Assembly: GCA_964596345.1 (NCBI GenBank)
Contig: CAZQSZ010000004.1
Span: forward strand, 124,001-188,000
Direction of reading: 5' to 3'
From: CADEDV01 sp964596345
Lineage (GTDB): Bacteria; Bacteroidota; Bacteroidia; Chitinophagales; Chitinophagaceae
DNA length: 64,000 nt
Part shown: piece by piece, positions 25,815 to 35,135 of the stretch
Layout: every line of letters begins with the position of its first letter
How positions within the stretch are numbered: position 1 is the first letter of the stretch
Notes under the pieces: model-generated
Databases searched by the model: none
Told to the model about the DNA's origin: nothing
Seen by the model: only the letters and a program-made list of their open reading frames with translations
Translations under genes and position numbers: made by a program

Positions 25815-25822
25815 TAAATTTA
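25815..25822 (+). promoter_or_regulatory. Near-consensus -7 box (TAAATTTA) at ruvB
   Basis: Seven of eight bases match TAnnTTTG. It ends 4 nt before the ruvB ATG, the same spacing as at tsaE and the copper ATPase. Confidence 0.35.
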
Positions 25823-25826
25823 CAGC

Positions 25827-26855
25827 ATGGCAAATTCCAACCTGAATACGGAGAAAGACGGGCTGAGTGCAGCGGATAAAGAGTTTGAAAACAATATCCG
25901 GCCGTCTCAAATGGAAGATTTTGCAGGCCAGGCACAAGTAATAGAGAACCTTCGCATCTTTATCAAGGCGGCAAAGATCAGGGGAGAGGCATTGGATCAT
26001 GTGTTATTCCACGGCCCTCCGGGTTTAGGAAAAACTACTCTATCAAGAATTGTTGCCAACGAATTGGGTGTTAATATCAAAGAAACTTCCGGCCCGGTGA
26101 TTGAAAAACCGGGTGACCTGGCGGGGTTGCTGACCAACCTTGAACCCAATGATGTCCTCTTCATCGATGAGATACACCGGCTGAGTACAGTGGTGGAGGA
26201 ATATCTGTATGCAGCGATGGAAGATTACCGCATTGATATCATGATTGATAGTGGCCCCAATGCAAGAAGTATCCAGTTGACATTAAACCCTTTTACGCTG
26301 ATCGGTGCCACTACAAGAAGTGGCTTGTTAACTGCTCCATTATTATCCCGGTTTGCTATCAAGTCAAGATTAGAGTATTATTCAGCCGCTACTTTAAATA
26401 AGATCATCCATCGTTCTGCCGGTATATTAACAACCAAAATATCAAATGAAGCTGTTGCAGAGATTGGAAGAAGAAGCCGCGGCACTCCCCGTATCGCCAA
26501 TGGATTATTGAGAAGGGTGAGAGACTTTGCGCAAGTGCTGAACGACGGGGAGATCGATCTTGGGATCACCCAACATGCGCTGAAGGCATTGAATGTGGAT
26601 GAATACGGACTGGATGATATGGACAACCGGATACTGCTCACCATCATTGAGAAATTCAAGGGTGGCCCGGTGGGTATCACCACCATTGCCACTGCAGTGG
26701 GTGAAGAAGCCGGCACACTGGAAGAAGTATACGAACCATTCCTGATCCAGGAAGGATTTATGCAACGGACACCGAGGGGAAGAGAGGTAACGGCAAAAGC
26801 CTATGAACATTTAAACAAGAACAAACCCAATTTACCCGGCAGCCTGTTTGCCTGA
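25827..26855 (+). CDS. ruvB: Holliday junction branch migration helicase subunit RuvB
   Basis: 342-residue AAA+ motor that, with RuvA, drives branch migration of Holliday junctions in recombinational repair. Walker A GPPGLGKTT (about residues 65-73), Walker B VLFIDEIHRL, sensor/arginine-finger segment TLIGATTRSGLLTAPLLSRF, and a C-terminal winged helix (QEGFMQRTPRGREVTAKAYEHL) are all present. Length is typical. The N-terminal extension (about 24 residues) before RPSQMEDFAGQ is normal for the phylum. ruvA and ruvC are not adjacent. It is divergent from marR, separated by 85 bp that contain a marR palindrome. Confidence 0.97.
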   Translation: MANSNLNTEKDGLSAADKEFENNIRPSQMEDFAGQAQVIENLRIFIKAAKIRGEALDHVLFHGPPGLGKTTLSRIVANELGVNIKETSGPVIEKPGDLAGLLTNLEPNDVLFIDEIHRLSTVVEEYLYAAMEDYRIDIMIDSGPNARSIQLTLNPFTLIGATTRSGLLTAPLLSRFAIKSRLEYYSAATLNKIIHRSAGILTTKISNEAVAEIGRRSRGTPRIANGLLRRVRDFAQVLNDGEIDLGITQHALKALNVDEYGLDDMDNRILLTIIEKFKGGPVGITTIATAVGEEAGTLEEVYEPFLIQEGFMQRTPRGREVTAKAYEHLNKNKPNLPGSLFA

Positions 26856-26910
26856 GACCATTCAAAATTTCACCATTACTTTTAACTTTATACTGAAAAG
26901 TAAAACTCTT

Positions 26911-27600
26911 ATGAAAGTTTTTAAGATTACGGCTTTAGTACTTGTCATCCTTCTCTTTGTTACCGGCTCCTGCATCACACCCCGGAAACTGGATAAAAAG
27001 ATTGGCGAATATTATGGGAATACCGTTCCTGCCAAAGGGAGAAAAAGTGATTTTATTAATTTTCAGTTTGAGAATACTATACCGGAAACCAGGCCATCCA
27101 GCAGTGCCAAAACCCGGAATAAAGTAGTGCCTGCCTTGTTTTACTGGAAATGGGATCTTGCCCAAACAGCTACGCTGAACAGTATGATGCCGATGGGTAA
27201 TTTCACGAATTCTTTTGTTACGGAAGCAAACGCCAGGAAACTGAAAGAAAAACTGAATGGGGCTACTGTTGATATTACCATTAAAACTAACCCCGGCGAT
27301 TTTCATGTCCGGGACCAGGGATGGTTAGTGTACCTGCTTGTAGCATATATCGGGAAAGATAAATTTTATGTTGATCCGGTACATACACAATTTTCGGTTG
27401 CCTATACGGTCAACTATCCGTCGGGAGAAAAAAAATCAGGTAACCTTTCGGCAGAGAATATTAATATGAAAAAATCGCCACGTTTTTTTCAAAGCTTTAA
27501 AGGTATGGTGTCCGAATACCTTACTGCATGCGATGCTAATATTAAATTAATGGCAAAGGAACTGGCCGGCCAGTTATATACAGAGCTGGTAAAAGAATAA
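26911..27600 (+). CDS. Putative lipoprotein of unknown function
   Basis: 229 residues. The ATG at 26911 starts a lipoprotein signal with lipobox VTGSC (Cys21). The longer in-frame start overlaps ruvB and is unlikely. No domain recognised. The mature part is mixed alpha/beta with a KLNGATVDITIKTNPGDFHV stretch and a hydrophobic WLVYLLVAYIG segment around residue 140. It is probably an outer- or inner-membrane lipoprotein. It follows ruvB by 55 bp and is closed by a bidirectional terminator shared with the convergent response-regulator gene. Confidence 0.75.
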   Translation: MKVFKITALVLVILLFVTGSCITPRKLDKKIGEYYGNTVPAKGRKSDFINFQFENTIPETRPSSSAKTRNKVVPALFYWKWDLAQTATLNSMMPMGNFTNSFVTEANARKLKEKLNGATVDITIKTNPGDFHVRDQGWLVYLLVAYIGKDKFYVDPVHTQFSVAYTVNYPSGEKKSGNLSAENINMKKSPRFFQSFKGMVSEYLTACDANIKLMAKELAGQLYTELVKE

Positions 27601-27620
27601 CGCTTCATTGTACTTAATAA

Positions 27621-27652
27621 AAAAAGCTGTTCCAACCGGAACAGCTTTTTTT
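27621..27652. terminator. Bidirectional intrinsic terminator
   Basis: AAAAAGCTGTTCC (27621-27633) and GGAACAGCTTTTT (27638-27650) pair perfectly around AACC, with A and T runs on the two sides. It lies between convergent genes. Confidence 0.9.
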
Positions 27653-27686
27653 ATAATTATCTATTTCTTCCGGCAGAACCGGTGTA

Positions 27687-28385
27687 TCAGCCCTGCACCA
27701 CCAGCCTGAACCCATTACCATGGATATTCACGATCTCGATCTTGGGGTCATCTTTCAGGTATTTACGCAGTTTGGCAATATATACATCCATACTGCGGCC
27801 ATTGAAATACGTATCGCTGCCCCAGATCTTCTTTAATGCCTGCTCTCTCGGTAACAGGTCGTTCAGGTGTTCAGCCAGCATTTTCAGCAGCTCATTCTCT
27901 TTGGGTGACAAAGTTTGTGTAACGCCGTTATGGATCAGCTGGCGCAGCTTGGGGTTAAAATGATAAGTAGAAAGATCAAACTCTTTGTTTTCGCTTTCTT
28001 TATTGATCTCTTCATTCCGTTTCAGGATCGCTTTGATCTTCAGCATCAGTACTTCGCTGTCAAAAGGCTTGGTGATATAATCATCAGCCCCCAGTTTATA
28101 ACCCTGGATGATATCATCCTTCATGGTTTTGGCACTCAGGAAGAACAGGGGAATATCCGGGTCCACATCTCTTATTTCTTCAGCCAGGGTGAAGCCGTCC
28201 ATATTGGGCATCATCACATCCAGGAGACAGAGTTCAAATTTTTCCCGTTGAAAAGCAGCCAGCCCCAGGCGGCCATCTCTTTCCAGCGTTACATCATAAT
28301 CATTCAGTTCCAGGTAATTTTTCAACACACTTCCGAGGTTAGGATCATCTTCGCACAACAAGATTTTAGGTTTCTTAGCATCCAT
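27687..28385 (-). CDS. OmpR/RprY-type response regulator
   Basis: 232 residues. N-terminal receiver with acidic triad CEDD (11-14), phosphoacceptor Asp56 in CLLDVMMPNMDG, Thr/Ser in FFLSAKT and Lys in YITKPFD. The C-terminal winged helix has RSMDVYIAKLRKYLKDDPKIEIVNIHGNGFRL, the OmpR/PhoB signature. It is close to the Bacteroidota RprY-like group. Such regulators are usually paired with a histidine kinase, but none is encoded next to it here, so the partner is elsewhere or it is an orphan. Targets unknown. Confidence 0.92.
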   Translation of the reverse strand: MDAKKPKILLCEDDPNLGSVLKNYLELNDYDVTLERDGRLGLAAFQREKFELCLLDVMMPNMDGFTLAEEIRDVDPDIPLFFLSAKTMKDDIIQGYKLGADDYITKPFDSEVLMLKIKAILKRNEEINKESENKEFDLSTYHFNPKLRQLIHNGVTQTLSPKENELLKMLAEHLNDLLPREQALKKIWGSDTYFNGRSMDVYIAKLRKYLKDDPKIEIVNIHGNGFRLVVQG

Positions 28386-28507
28386 GGTTTGTAAAGTTTA
28401 ATTCATATATAAGAAGACAAATAAAAGTAAATCATTTACCAAACATCTGAACAGCTGAATAATATTTTGTTAAGAGTCCCCGCAACTGCCGTTTGGCAGC
28501 CATTTTC

Positions 28508-28515
28508 TACATTTG
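28508..28515 (+). promoter_or_regulatory. Candidate -7 box (TACATTTG) for the GroES-like gene
   Basis: Exact TAnnTTTG match 17 nt before the ATG at 28533. Confidence 0.5.
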
Positions 28516-28532
28516 TCATTTAATTGCTGATT

Positions 28533-28910
28533 ATGGCTATGCATATTACACCCGACAACCGTTTGAAAAAGCTGATTGTGATCGGTGACCGCTTACTCAT
28601 TAAACCCACGAAACCGGATGAAAAAACGGCCAGCGGCCTCTACCTGCCACCCGGTGTGCAGGAGAAGGAAAAAGTACAGCAAGGCTATGTGATCAAGGCG
28701 GGCCCGGGATATGCCATCCCCATGCCGGTGGAGGATGAGCCCTGGAAAACAGAGGAAGACAAAGTGAAATATGTGCCGCTGCAGGCTCGTGAAGGTGACC
28801 TGGCGATTTTCCTGGTAAGCGGCGCCACCGAAGTAATGTACGAAGACCAGAAATATTTTATTGTACCGCAGGGGGCAATCCTGATGCTGGAAAGAGAAGA
28901 AGATTTGTAA
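28533..28910 (+). CDS. GroES-like co-chaperone family protein
   Basis: 125 residues from the ATG at 28533; a TTG nine bases upstream is less likely. It has the GroES fold signature: IGDRLLIKPTKPDEKTASGLYLPP includes the mobile-loop-like segment, and the C-terminus ends QKYFIVPQGAILMLER. It is longer than classical GroES (about 95 residues) owing to an insertion around 60-85. There is no groEL beside it. Bacteroidota often encode such a second GroES-like protein, and its client is unknown. It stands 53 bp before the HerA-like ATPase gene. Confidence 0.85.
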   Translation: MAMHITPDNRLKKLIVIGDRLLIKPTKPDEKTASGLYLPPGVQEKEKVQQGYVIKAGPGYAIPMPVEDEPWKTEEDKVKYVPLQAREGDLAIFLVSGATEVMYEDQKYFIVPQGAILMLEREEDL

Positions 28911-28963
28911 ACTTCATTCTATTATGCCTCTATTTCCAGTAACTTCCAACCAAAATTTTATCC

Positions 28964-30517
28964 ATGGCAGATAATGAGAAATTTCTCCAGGCAGTTAAAC
29001 AGGGATATTCTTTCAAAGGCGAATCCTTTAAGATAGGTTGTGCTATGCTGGATGGCACTGTGGTGAGCGGTGCAGATGTACTGATACCGATGAAAACACT
29101 GAATCGTCATGGGTTGATTGCCGGCGCTACGGGCACAGGTAAAACGAAAACACTACAAATGCTGAGCGAAGGCTTGAGTGATGCCAGTATTCCTGTTTTA
29201 CTGATGGATATCAAAGGAGACCTGAGTGGGATTGCTGCTGCCGGCACCCTGAATGATAAAATAACAGACCGCTGCCAGAAACTGAATATTGAATTCAAAC
29301 CGGCTGCTTACCCGGTGGATCTGCTGACGCTCAGTAACCAGAAGGGTGCCCGGTTAAGAGCTACCGTGAGTGAGTTTGGCCCGGTATTGCTATCAAAGAT
29401 CCTTGGATTGAATGATACACAAGGCGGTTTTGTTGCCATGATCTTTAAGTATTGTGATGATACGAAGCTGCCCCTGCTGGACCTGAAAGATTTCATTAAA
29501 GTGTTGCAATATGTAAGTGATGAAGGGAAAGCAGAGATGGAAAAAAGCTATGGTAAAATTTCCACTACTTCCACCGGAACGATCCTGCGTAAAGTGATCG
29601 AATTACAACAACAGGGTGCCGATGTTTTTTTTGGCGAAAAAAGCTTTGAAGTGGATGACCTGATGCGCATCAGTGGTGATGGCAGGGGAATGATCTCTAT
29701 TGTAAGGGTAACGGACCTGCAGGACCGGCCCAAATTGTTCTCCACATTTATGCTGCAATTACTGGCCGAACTATATGCATCCTGCCCTGAAGAGGGAGAT
29801 ATGGACAAACCCAAGCTGGTCATGTTCATTGACGAGGCGCACCTGATTTTCCAGGAAGCGAATGATGCGTTGCTGCAGCAAATCGAAACAATCATCAAAC
29901 TGATCCGGTCAAAAGGTATCGGGATCTATTTTTGTACACAAAACCCGATGGATGTGCCGGCTTCGGTGCTGGCTCAATTAGGATTGAAAGTACAGCATGC
30001 TTTAAGGGCATTCACGGCAGCCGACCGGAAAGTGATCAGGCAGACTTCAGAGAACTATCCTGAAACCGAATTTTATAAAACAGAAGACCTGATTACCCAA
30101 CTCGGAACAGGAGAGGCATTAGTTACAATACTTAATGAAAAAGGCATTCCCACTCCATTAGTACATTGTATGATTCGTCCGCCACAAAGCCGGATGGACA
30201 TCCTCTCTGATATGGAGATCGATTCCATTGTTGGGCATTCAAAGATCGCTGCTAAATATAACCAGGTCATCGATAGCGAAAGTGCTTACGAGATACTCAC
30301 AGAAAAACTGAATGAGGCTGCTAAAAAAGAGGCTGAAGAAAAGCAGGAAGAAACAACCACAAAGAAGGAAAAGAAATCAACTGCAAAAGAAAAAGGAATA
30401 TTGGATAACCCGGTCGTGAAAAGTATGACCCGTACAGCCGGTAATACGATTGTAAGAACATTATTGGGTGTATTGGGATTGGGTGGCAGAAGCCGCAGCC
30501 GGAAGAGTTTATTTTAA
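28964..30517 (+). CDS. HerA-like/DUF853 ATPase
   Basis: 517 residues. The P-loop ATPase core of the DUF853 (HerA-helicase-like) family has Walker A GATGTGKTKT (about residues 53-62), Walker B VMFIDEAHLIF, and a TQNPMDVP sensor-type motif. The C-terminus carries a Lys/Glu-rich low-complexity stretch (about 450-480) and a short GLGGRSRSRKSLF basic tail. The family is widespread and thought to be a DNA translocase or helicase, but its role is not settled. It is encoded tail to tail with recQ, the stop codons overlapping by 9 bp, which may couple expression of two DNA-processing enzymes only by chance. Confidence 0.88.
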   Translation: MADNEKFLQAVKQGYSFKGESFKIGCAMLDGTVVSGADVLIPMKTLNRHGLIAGATGTGKTKTLQMLSEGLSDASIPVLLMDIKGDLSGIAAAGTLNDKITDRCQKLNIEFKPAAYPVDLLTLSNQKGARLRATVSEFGPVLLSKILGLNDTQGGFVAMIFKYCDDTKLPLLDLKDFIKVLQYVSDEGKAEMEKSYGKISTTSTGTILRKVIELQQQGADVFFGEKSFEVDDLMRISGDGRGMISIVRVTDLQDRPKLFSTFMLQLLAELYASCPEEGDMDKPKLVMFIDEAHLIFQEANDALLQQIETIIKLIRSKGIGIYFCTQNPMDVPASVLAQLGLKVQHALRAFTAADRKVIRQTSENYPETEFYKTEDLITQLGTGEALVTILNEKGIPTPLVHCMIRPPQSRMDILSDMEIDSIVGHSKIAAKYNQVIDSESAYEILTEKLNEAAKKEAEEKQEETTTKKEKKSTAKEKGILDNPVVKSMTRTAGNTIVRTLLGVLGLGGRSRSRKSLF

Positions 30518-32413
30518 ATGGATGTAACCATTGGCGTCCATCTCAATTTTATTTTCTGCCTGGAGGAAACCGATCACTTTCCAGGCTTTTTCTTTTTTAA
30601 CCCCATTCAGTTTTAGCAGTAATTCTTTTACCGGGAGTGATTCATATTTTACCAGGTTAATGACGAGGTGGTGCAGCTGGTCAAACTCTTCTTTGGTAAG
30701 GTTGACCGCTTTTTGACGAAGGCAATTATCACAAATGCCGCAGGTTTTTATATGCTCATCGCCGAAATAAATACCGATAATGCGGCTGCGGCATTCCGTT
30801 GTTTCCTTTACATACCTGACGATCTCCTTTACCCGCCGCAGATAACGTTCTTTTCGCTGGTTAAAGGCAGCCATATCGATTGTAATATCTTCTGCTTTTA
30901 TCCTGCCTCTTGGCAAAAGAATTTGCGGGCTGTCTTTCTGCGGCTGGTAATCGATTACGCCAGAGTGATGTAATTCCAGTAATTGTTTCTTTATAGCGGC
31001 CGCATCATTTTTTAAAAGGCTGGCAACAAATTTTTCTGAAACAGGTACCTGCTGATCATAGATCCCTTCATAGGCCCGTAACAGTGTTTTCACCAGCGGC
31101 TCAAGATCCGGATGGGATTGTTCAAAATGCTGTAAATAATTTTTATCCGTAGTAAAACGTACGGAAGAAGACAGGAATACCTGTTCATTAAAAGCCATCC
31201 AGCCATCCTGTTCTAATGCTTTCAGGGAATAAAGAGTCGTATGGCCCTGTAATTTGAATTTCCGCAGGAAATCAGCAATATCAAAATCGTAGTATTGTCC
31301 ATCTCCGCCGCCGGTTGGTAATTGCAGGTAATTGACCACCGATTGGTAAACAGCCCGGATATCTTCTATTGCGGGGAAACGCTGCGAGGCAGATAGCTCC
31401 AGTTCTGCCAGGTCATTTTCATCAAATAGTAAAACGGCATACGATGTTTTGCCGTCTCTGCCGGCACGACCTGCTTCCTGGTAATAATTCTCTAAGCAAT
31501 CTGGGACATTAGCATGAATAACGGAACGTACATCCGGTTTGTCAATACCCATTCCAAAAGCATTGGTACAAACGATCACCCTTATTTTATTATTGATCCA
31601 TTGCTCCTGCTTGCGGCTTCGTTCTTCCTGTGGTAAACCGGCATGATAGTAATCAGCTGAAATGTGCTGAAGCTGCAATAACTCACTTATCTCTTTGGTC
31701 CGTTTGCGGCTCCTGCAATAAATAATACCAGTTCCGGGAACTTTTTGCAAAATTTCAATGATCTTATTGATCTTGGAATCTAGCTTGAAAACGCTGTAAG
31801 AAAGATTGGGCCGTTCAAAGGATTGCCGGAATACCTGGTCGTTGTGAAAAGCCAGCTTTTCGCATATATCTTTTTGTACATCAGGAGTGGCCGAAGCGGT
31901 GAGTGCCAGAACGGGTACATGCGGCAATTCATCCCGTAAAGCAGCAATGCGTAAATAGGGTGGCCGGAAATCATAGCCCCATTGCGAAATACAATGGGCT
32001 TCATCCACAGCAATCAGGCTGATGCCCATCCCGGGCAGATACTCTTTGAATAAATTTGTTTCTAATCGTTCAGGTGAGACATATAAAAACTTACAATTAC
32101 TTTCCGTTACCACCTTCAGTACATTCATCACTTCTTTTCGGGTCATACCAGAGAAGATTGAATAAGCCGTAATTCCTTTTTTCCGCAGGTTCTCCACCTG
32201 GTCTTTCATTAAGGCAATCAAAGGAGAAATAACCAAACAGGTTCCTTCTGTTGCCATCGCCGGTACCTGGTAACAAAGAGATTTGCCGCCGCCTGTTGGC
32301 AGTAAGGCCAATGTATCCTGCCCGGTTAATACAGACCTGATAATATCTTCCTGGAGGGGGCGAAAAGAATCAAAGCCCCAGTATTGTTTTAATATGGAAT
32401 GAATATCCGGCAT
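30509..32413 (-). CDS. recQ: ATP-dependent DNA helicase RecQ
   Basis: 634 residues. A 3'-5' DNA helicase used in recombination and repair. Walker A LLPTGGGKSLCYQ (residues 35-47), DEAH box VDEAHCISQWGYDFRP, and helicase motifs up to AGRAGRDG are present. The RecQ-C-terminal zinc site lies near residues 540-570 (Cys pattern around CRSRIIGIYFG and CGICDNCL). A winged helix follows, with no obvious HRDC domain, as in shorter Bacteroidota RecQ proteins. The gene starts 14 bp after the copper-type ATPase gene on the same strand, so they may be co-transcribed. It overlaps the convergent HerA-like gene by 9 bp. Confidence 0.95.
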   Translation of the reverse strand: MPDIHSILKQYWGFDSFRPLQEDIIRSVLTGQDTLALLPTGGGKSLCYQVPAMATEGTCLVISPLIALMKDQVENLRKKGITAYSIFSGMTRKEVMNVLKVVTESNCKFLYVSPERLETNLFKEYLPGMGISLIAVDEAHCISQWGYDFRPPYLRIAALRDELPHVPVLALTASATPDVQKDICEKLAFHNDQVFRQSFERPNLSYSVFKLDSKINKIIEILQKVPGTGIIYCRSRKRTKEISELLQLQHISADYYHAGLPQEERSRKQEQWINNKIRVIVCTNAFGMGIDKPDVRSVIHANVPDCLENYYQEAGRAGRDGKTSYAVLLFDENDLAELELSASQRFPAIEDIRAVYQSVVNYLQLPTGGGDGQYYDFDIADFLRKFKLQGHTTLYSLKALEQDGWMAFNEQVFLSSSVRFTTDKNYLQHFEQSHPDLEPLVKTLLRAYEGIYDQQVPVSEKFVASLLKNDAAAIKKQLLELHHSGVIDYQPQKDSPQILLPRGRIKAEDITIDMAAFNQRKERYLRRVKEIVRYVKETTECRSRIIGIYFGDEHIKTCGICDNCLRQKAVNLTKEEFDQLHHLVINLVKYESLPVKELLLKLNGVKKEKAWKVIGFLQAENKIEMDANGYIHLK

Positions 32414-32427
32414 CGTGAAGGGTGAAT

Positions 32428-34536
32428 TTACAGCACTTTCTTCACGAATAAACGTACTGAATTAATGGCCAGCACCACATCACTCAGTCCCATTACCAAT
32501 GCCCCGAATGTGGGAGTGAGGAATCCAAAGGCAGCAACCGGAATGGCAACAATATTATAGGCAAAGGCCCAGAACAAGTTTTGTTTGATGGTGAGATAAG
32601 TGTGTTTACCCAGCCCCAGGGCGGTTGGTAAATTCTTTAATCCATGATTCATCAGCACCACCTGTGCACTTTGCAGGGCGATCTGTGATGCATCATTCAT
32701 GGAAATACCGATCGTGGCTTTAGCAAGAGCCGGTGCATCATTGATACCATCACCGACCATGGCAGTAGGTCTTTGTTTATTCAACTCATCGATCTTTACC
32801 AGTTTTTGTTCGGGAGTCTGTTCGGCTATCACGGTATCAATTCCTAAGGCAGCGGCTAATTGATAGCATTTGGCATACCGGTCGCCGCTCAGCAGAATCG
32901 TTTTAATATTCTTGTTGTGTAAATAATCGATCACAGATTTGGCCTCCGGTCTTATTTCATCTTCCACATCAATCCAGCCAATTAGCTGGCTGTTCTTCAC
33001 CAGGTAAATATTATGGTTATCTTCTTTGGTAAAAGCATCGGCAATTTTATAGGATCCGGCCCACCAGGTATTACCTTCCGGATCCATTGCCCGCATTCCG
33101 AGCCCTTTTATTTCTTCAATTTTATTCCAGTTGATCACCTCTTTTCTTTTCCATTCAGCGGTTATCGATTTCGCTATCGGGTGGTTGGAATATTTTTCTA
33201 TTGAATAAACGATCTTTTTAAAGGCCTCTTCATCAATAGTTGATCTGAAACCCGCGATCCGGAATTTCCCGGTGGTCAGTGTACCTGTTTTATCAAAAAC
33301 AACCTGGGTAATATTTTTGAACAATTCAAGACTGGTGGCATTCCGGAAAAGAATACCGGTTTTAGCGGCCCGGCCAAGTCCAACTGCAATAGCCGCAGGT
33401 GTTGCTAATCCCATGGCACAGGGGCAGGCAATTACCAATACGGCAATACTGCGCATTAGGGCTTTGGTGAAATCATCCAGGATGATCCAGTTGATGGACA
33501 GGGTAAGAACCGCTATGATCAGTACAACCGGAATAAATATGCTGCTTATTTTGTCTGCCAATTGCTGAACGGGAGGTTTTTCTCCCTGGGCTTGTTTTAC
33601 CAGGGTGATAATGCCGGACAAAACAGTATCACTACCCACTGCAGTTACCTGGGCTTTCACGGTGCCGTCGGTGATAACACTTCCGCCTATCAATATATCT
33701 TTAGCATATTTATGAACAGGGATGCTTTCACCGGTAATAATCGCTTCGTTGGCATGTACATCGCCCCAGAGTATTTTACAATCAATAGGAACCTGTTCAC
33801 CGCTTTTGATCAGAATAAGATCACCAACCCTGAGCTGGGTGTTTTCAACCGGGAAAATCTGTTCCTTATGTTCATCATCAAAAGCGATCATATTAGCCAT
33901 CACTTTTTGTGATTTGGCTAATTTATTCAGTTCCCGCTGGGTGGAGGCAATAGAGGCGTCTTCAAGGTAATTCCCTAAAAAAACAAGGGTGATGATGGTG
34001 GCGGCTGTTTCATAAAACATATACTGTTCGGCCTGCCCGGTTAATGTGCCATATAAACTGTAAGCAAATGCAGCTGTGGCACCCACAGCGATCAGCACAT
34101 TCATATTAGGCATCCGGTTGCGCAAACTTTTCCAGGCACTCTTTCCAAAGAAGCTCATCCCCACTAAGTAAACAGGAATGGTAAGTCCCAGTTGCAGCCA
34201 GGGGTCCATCAGCCAGTGCAATTCAAGACCCGGTAACATATGCAGCATCAGAACAGCGGTAAAAGGAAAACAGAACCAAAAACGTTGCAGGTGAGTGGTA
34301 AGAAACGGCTTCCGGGTCACAGTGGCCGTTTGATGACTGGCTACCGCATAGCCGAGATCATTAACCCCGGTGGCTAATTTTTCTTCGGGTACTTCACCGT
34401 TCGTATCAAAGCTGACATCACCAGTGGCAAAATTCACTTTCACATTCTTCATCCCTTTTTTTTCCAGGTATTTATGAATGTTAAGTGCACAGGTGGTGCA
34501 ATCCATGCCTTCTACCTTCCATTGAACCTTTTCCAT
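32428..34536 (-). CDS. Copper-type P-ATPase (CopA-like)
   Basis: 702 residues, the usual size of a P1B ATPase. One N-terminal heavy-metal-associated domain carries GMDCTTC (Cys13 and Cys16). Eight membrane helices follow. The metal-site helix has CPC at 371-373 (IACPCAMGLATPAA), the P-domain DKTGTLTTGK holds the phosphorylated Asp, and GDGINDAPALA is intact. The CPC and GMxCxxC motifs point to Cu(I). It could export copper or load cuproenzymes. A promoter box TAATTTTG ends 4 nt before ATG. recQ follows by 14 bp. The probable copper-uptake operon lies about 2 kb away. Confidence 0.93.
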   Translation of the reverse strand: MEKVQWKVEGMDCTTCALNIHKYLEKKGMKNVKVNFATGDVSFDTNGEVPEEKLATGVNDLGYAVASHQTATVTRKPFLTTHLQRFWFCFPFTAVLMLHMLPGLELHWLMDPWLQLGLTIPVYLVGMSFFGKSAWKSLRNRMPNMNVLIAVGATAAFAYSLYGTLTGQAEQYMFYETAATIITLVFLGNYLEDASIASTQRELNKLAKSQKVMANMIAFDDEHKEQIFPVENTQLRVGDLILIKSGEQVPIDCKILWGDVHANEAIITGESIPVHKYAKDILIGGSVITDGTVKAQVTAVGSDTVLSGIITLVKQAQGEKPPVQQLADKISSIFIPVVLIIAVLTLSINWIILDDFTKALMRSIAVLVIACPCAMGLATPAAIAVGLGRAAKTGILFRNATSLELFKNITQVVFDKTGTLTTGKFRIAGFRSTIDEEAFKKIVYSIEKYSNHPIAKSITAEWKRKEVINWNKIEEIKGLGMRAMDPEGNTWWAGSYKIADAFTKEDNHNIYLVKNSQLIGWIDVEDEIRPEAKSVIDYLHNKNIKTILLSGDRYAKCYQLAAALGIDTVIAEQTPEQKLVKIDELNKQRPTAMVGDGINDAPALAKATIGISMNDASQIALQSAQVVLMNHGLKNLPTALGLGKHTYLTIKQNLFWAFAYNIVAIPVAAFGFLTPTFGALVMGLSDVVLAINSVRLFVKKVL

Positions 34537-34540
34537 AAAA

Positions 34541-34548
34541 CAAAATTA
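34541..34548 (-). promoter_or_regulatory. Candidate -7 box (TAATTTTG) for the copper ATPase gene
   Basis: Exact TAnnTTTG match on the minus strand, ending 4 nt before the ATG at 34536. This predicts a leaderless mRNA. Confidence 0.55.
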
Positions 34549-34656
34549 TCAAAGCAGGAGCTGAAATGTTTTTGATAAGCGGAATTGTATTACAACGTTG
34601 TTGCGTAAATGCAATGATTTTTATCAGTTTGTTACCATGGTTTTGCCAGGTAGACC

Positions 34657-34664
34657 TAAATTTG
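34657..34664 (+). promoter_or_regulatory. Candidate -7 box (TAAATTTG) for tsaE
   Basis: Exact TAnnTTTG match ending 4 nt before the ATG at 34669, mirroring the spacing at the divergent copper ATPase gene. Confidence 0.55.
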
Positions 34665-34668
34665 AACC

Positions 34669-35094
34669 ATGAACCGGATGTTTTTGCTGAATGATATTCA
34701 CGAAATAGCTGCTGCTTTTTGGAAAAATACCGGAGCTGCAACTGTGTTTGCTTTTCATGGGCAAATGGGAGCTGGTAAAACCACTTTTATCCATGCTTTA
34801 TGTGATATAAAAGGGGTAAAGGATGCTGTCGGCAGCCCCACTTTTTCGCTGGTCAATGAATATCTCTACGGGGAAAACGGGCAGCAGCAGAAGCTGTTTC
34901 ATATTGATCTTTACCGCCTGAAAGATGAAGAAGAAGCGATCAGGGCAGGTATTGAGGATTGTTTGTACAGCGGCAACATCTGCCTGGTGGAGTGGCCTGA
35001 AAAAGCTCCTGGTATCTTCCCGGAGCATACCCTGCATATATATATTGAAGTGGTTGATGCACAAAGAAGACGGCTGCGGATCGGCAATAATTAG
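34669..35094 (+). CDS. tsaE: tRNA threonylcarbamoyladenosine biosynthesis ATPase TsaE
   Basis: 141 residues. Small P-loop ATPase that works with TsaB and TsaD to make the t6A modification at position 37 of ANN-decoding tRNAs. Walker A GQMGAGKTTF (about residues 30-39), the SPTFSLVNEY motif and the LFHIDLYRL segment with its catalytic Asp are characteristic, and the C-terminal LVEWPEK Trp/Glu motif is present. Length is typical. The order tsaE then alanine dehydrogenase (41 bp apart) is, as I recall, common in Bacteroidota. The mRNA appears leaderless. Confidence 0.95.
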   Translation: MNRMFLLNDIHEIAAAFWKNTGAATVFAFHGQMGAGKTTFIHALCDIKGVKDAVGSPTFSLVNEYLYGENGQQQKLFHIDLYRLKDEEEAIRAGIEDCLYSGNICLVEWPEKAPGIFPEHTLHIYIEVVDAQRRRLRIGNN

Positions 35095-35135
35095 TTATTT
35101 TTGGAAACAGGCCTGCTAATTATTGCAACCAACTC

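Noticed and set aside
27687..28385. Complete two-component system
   Set aside because: Only the response regulator is present. No histidine kinase gene is adjacent on either side.
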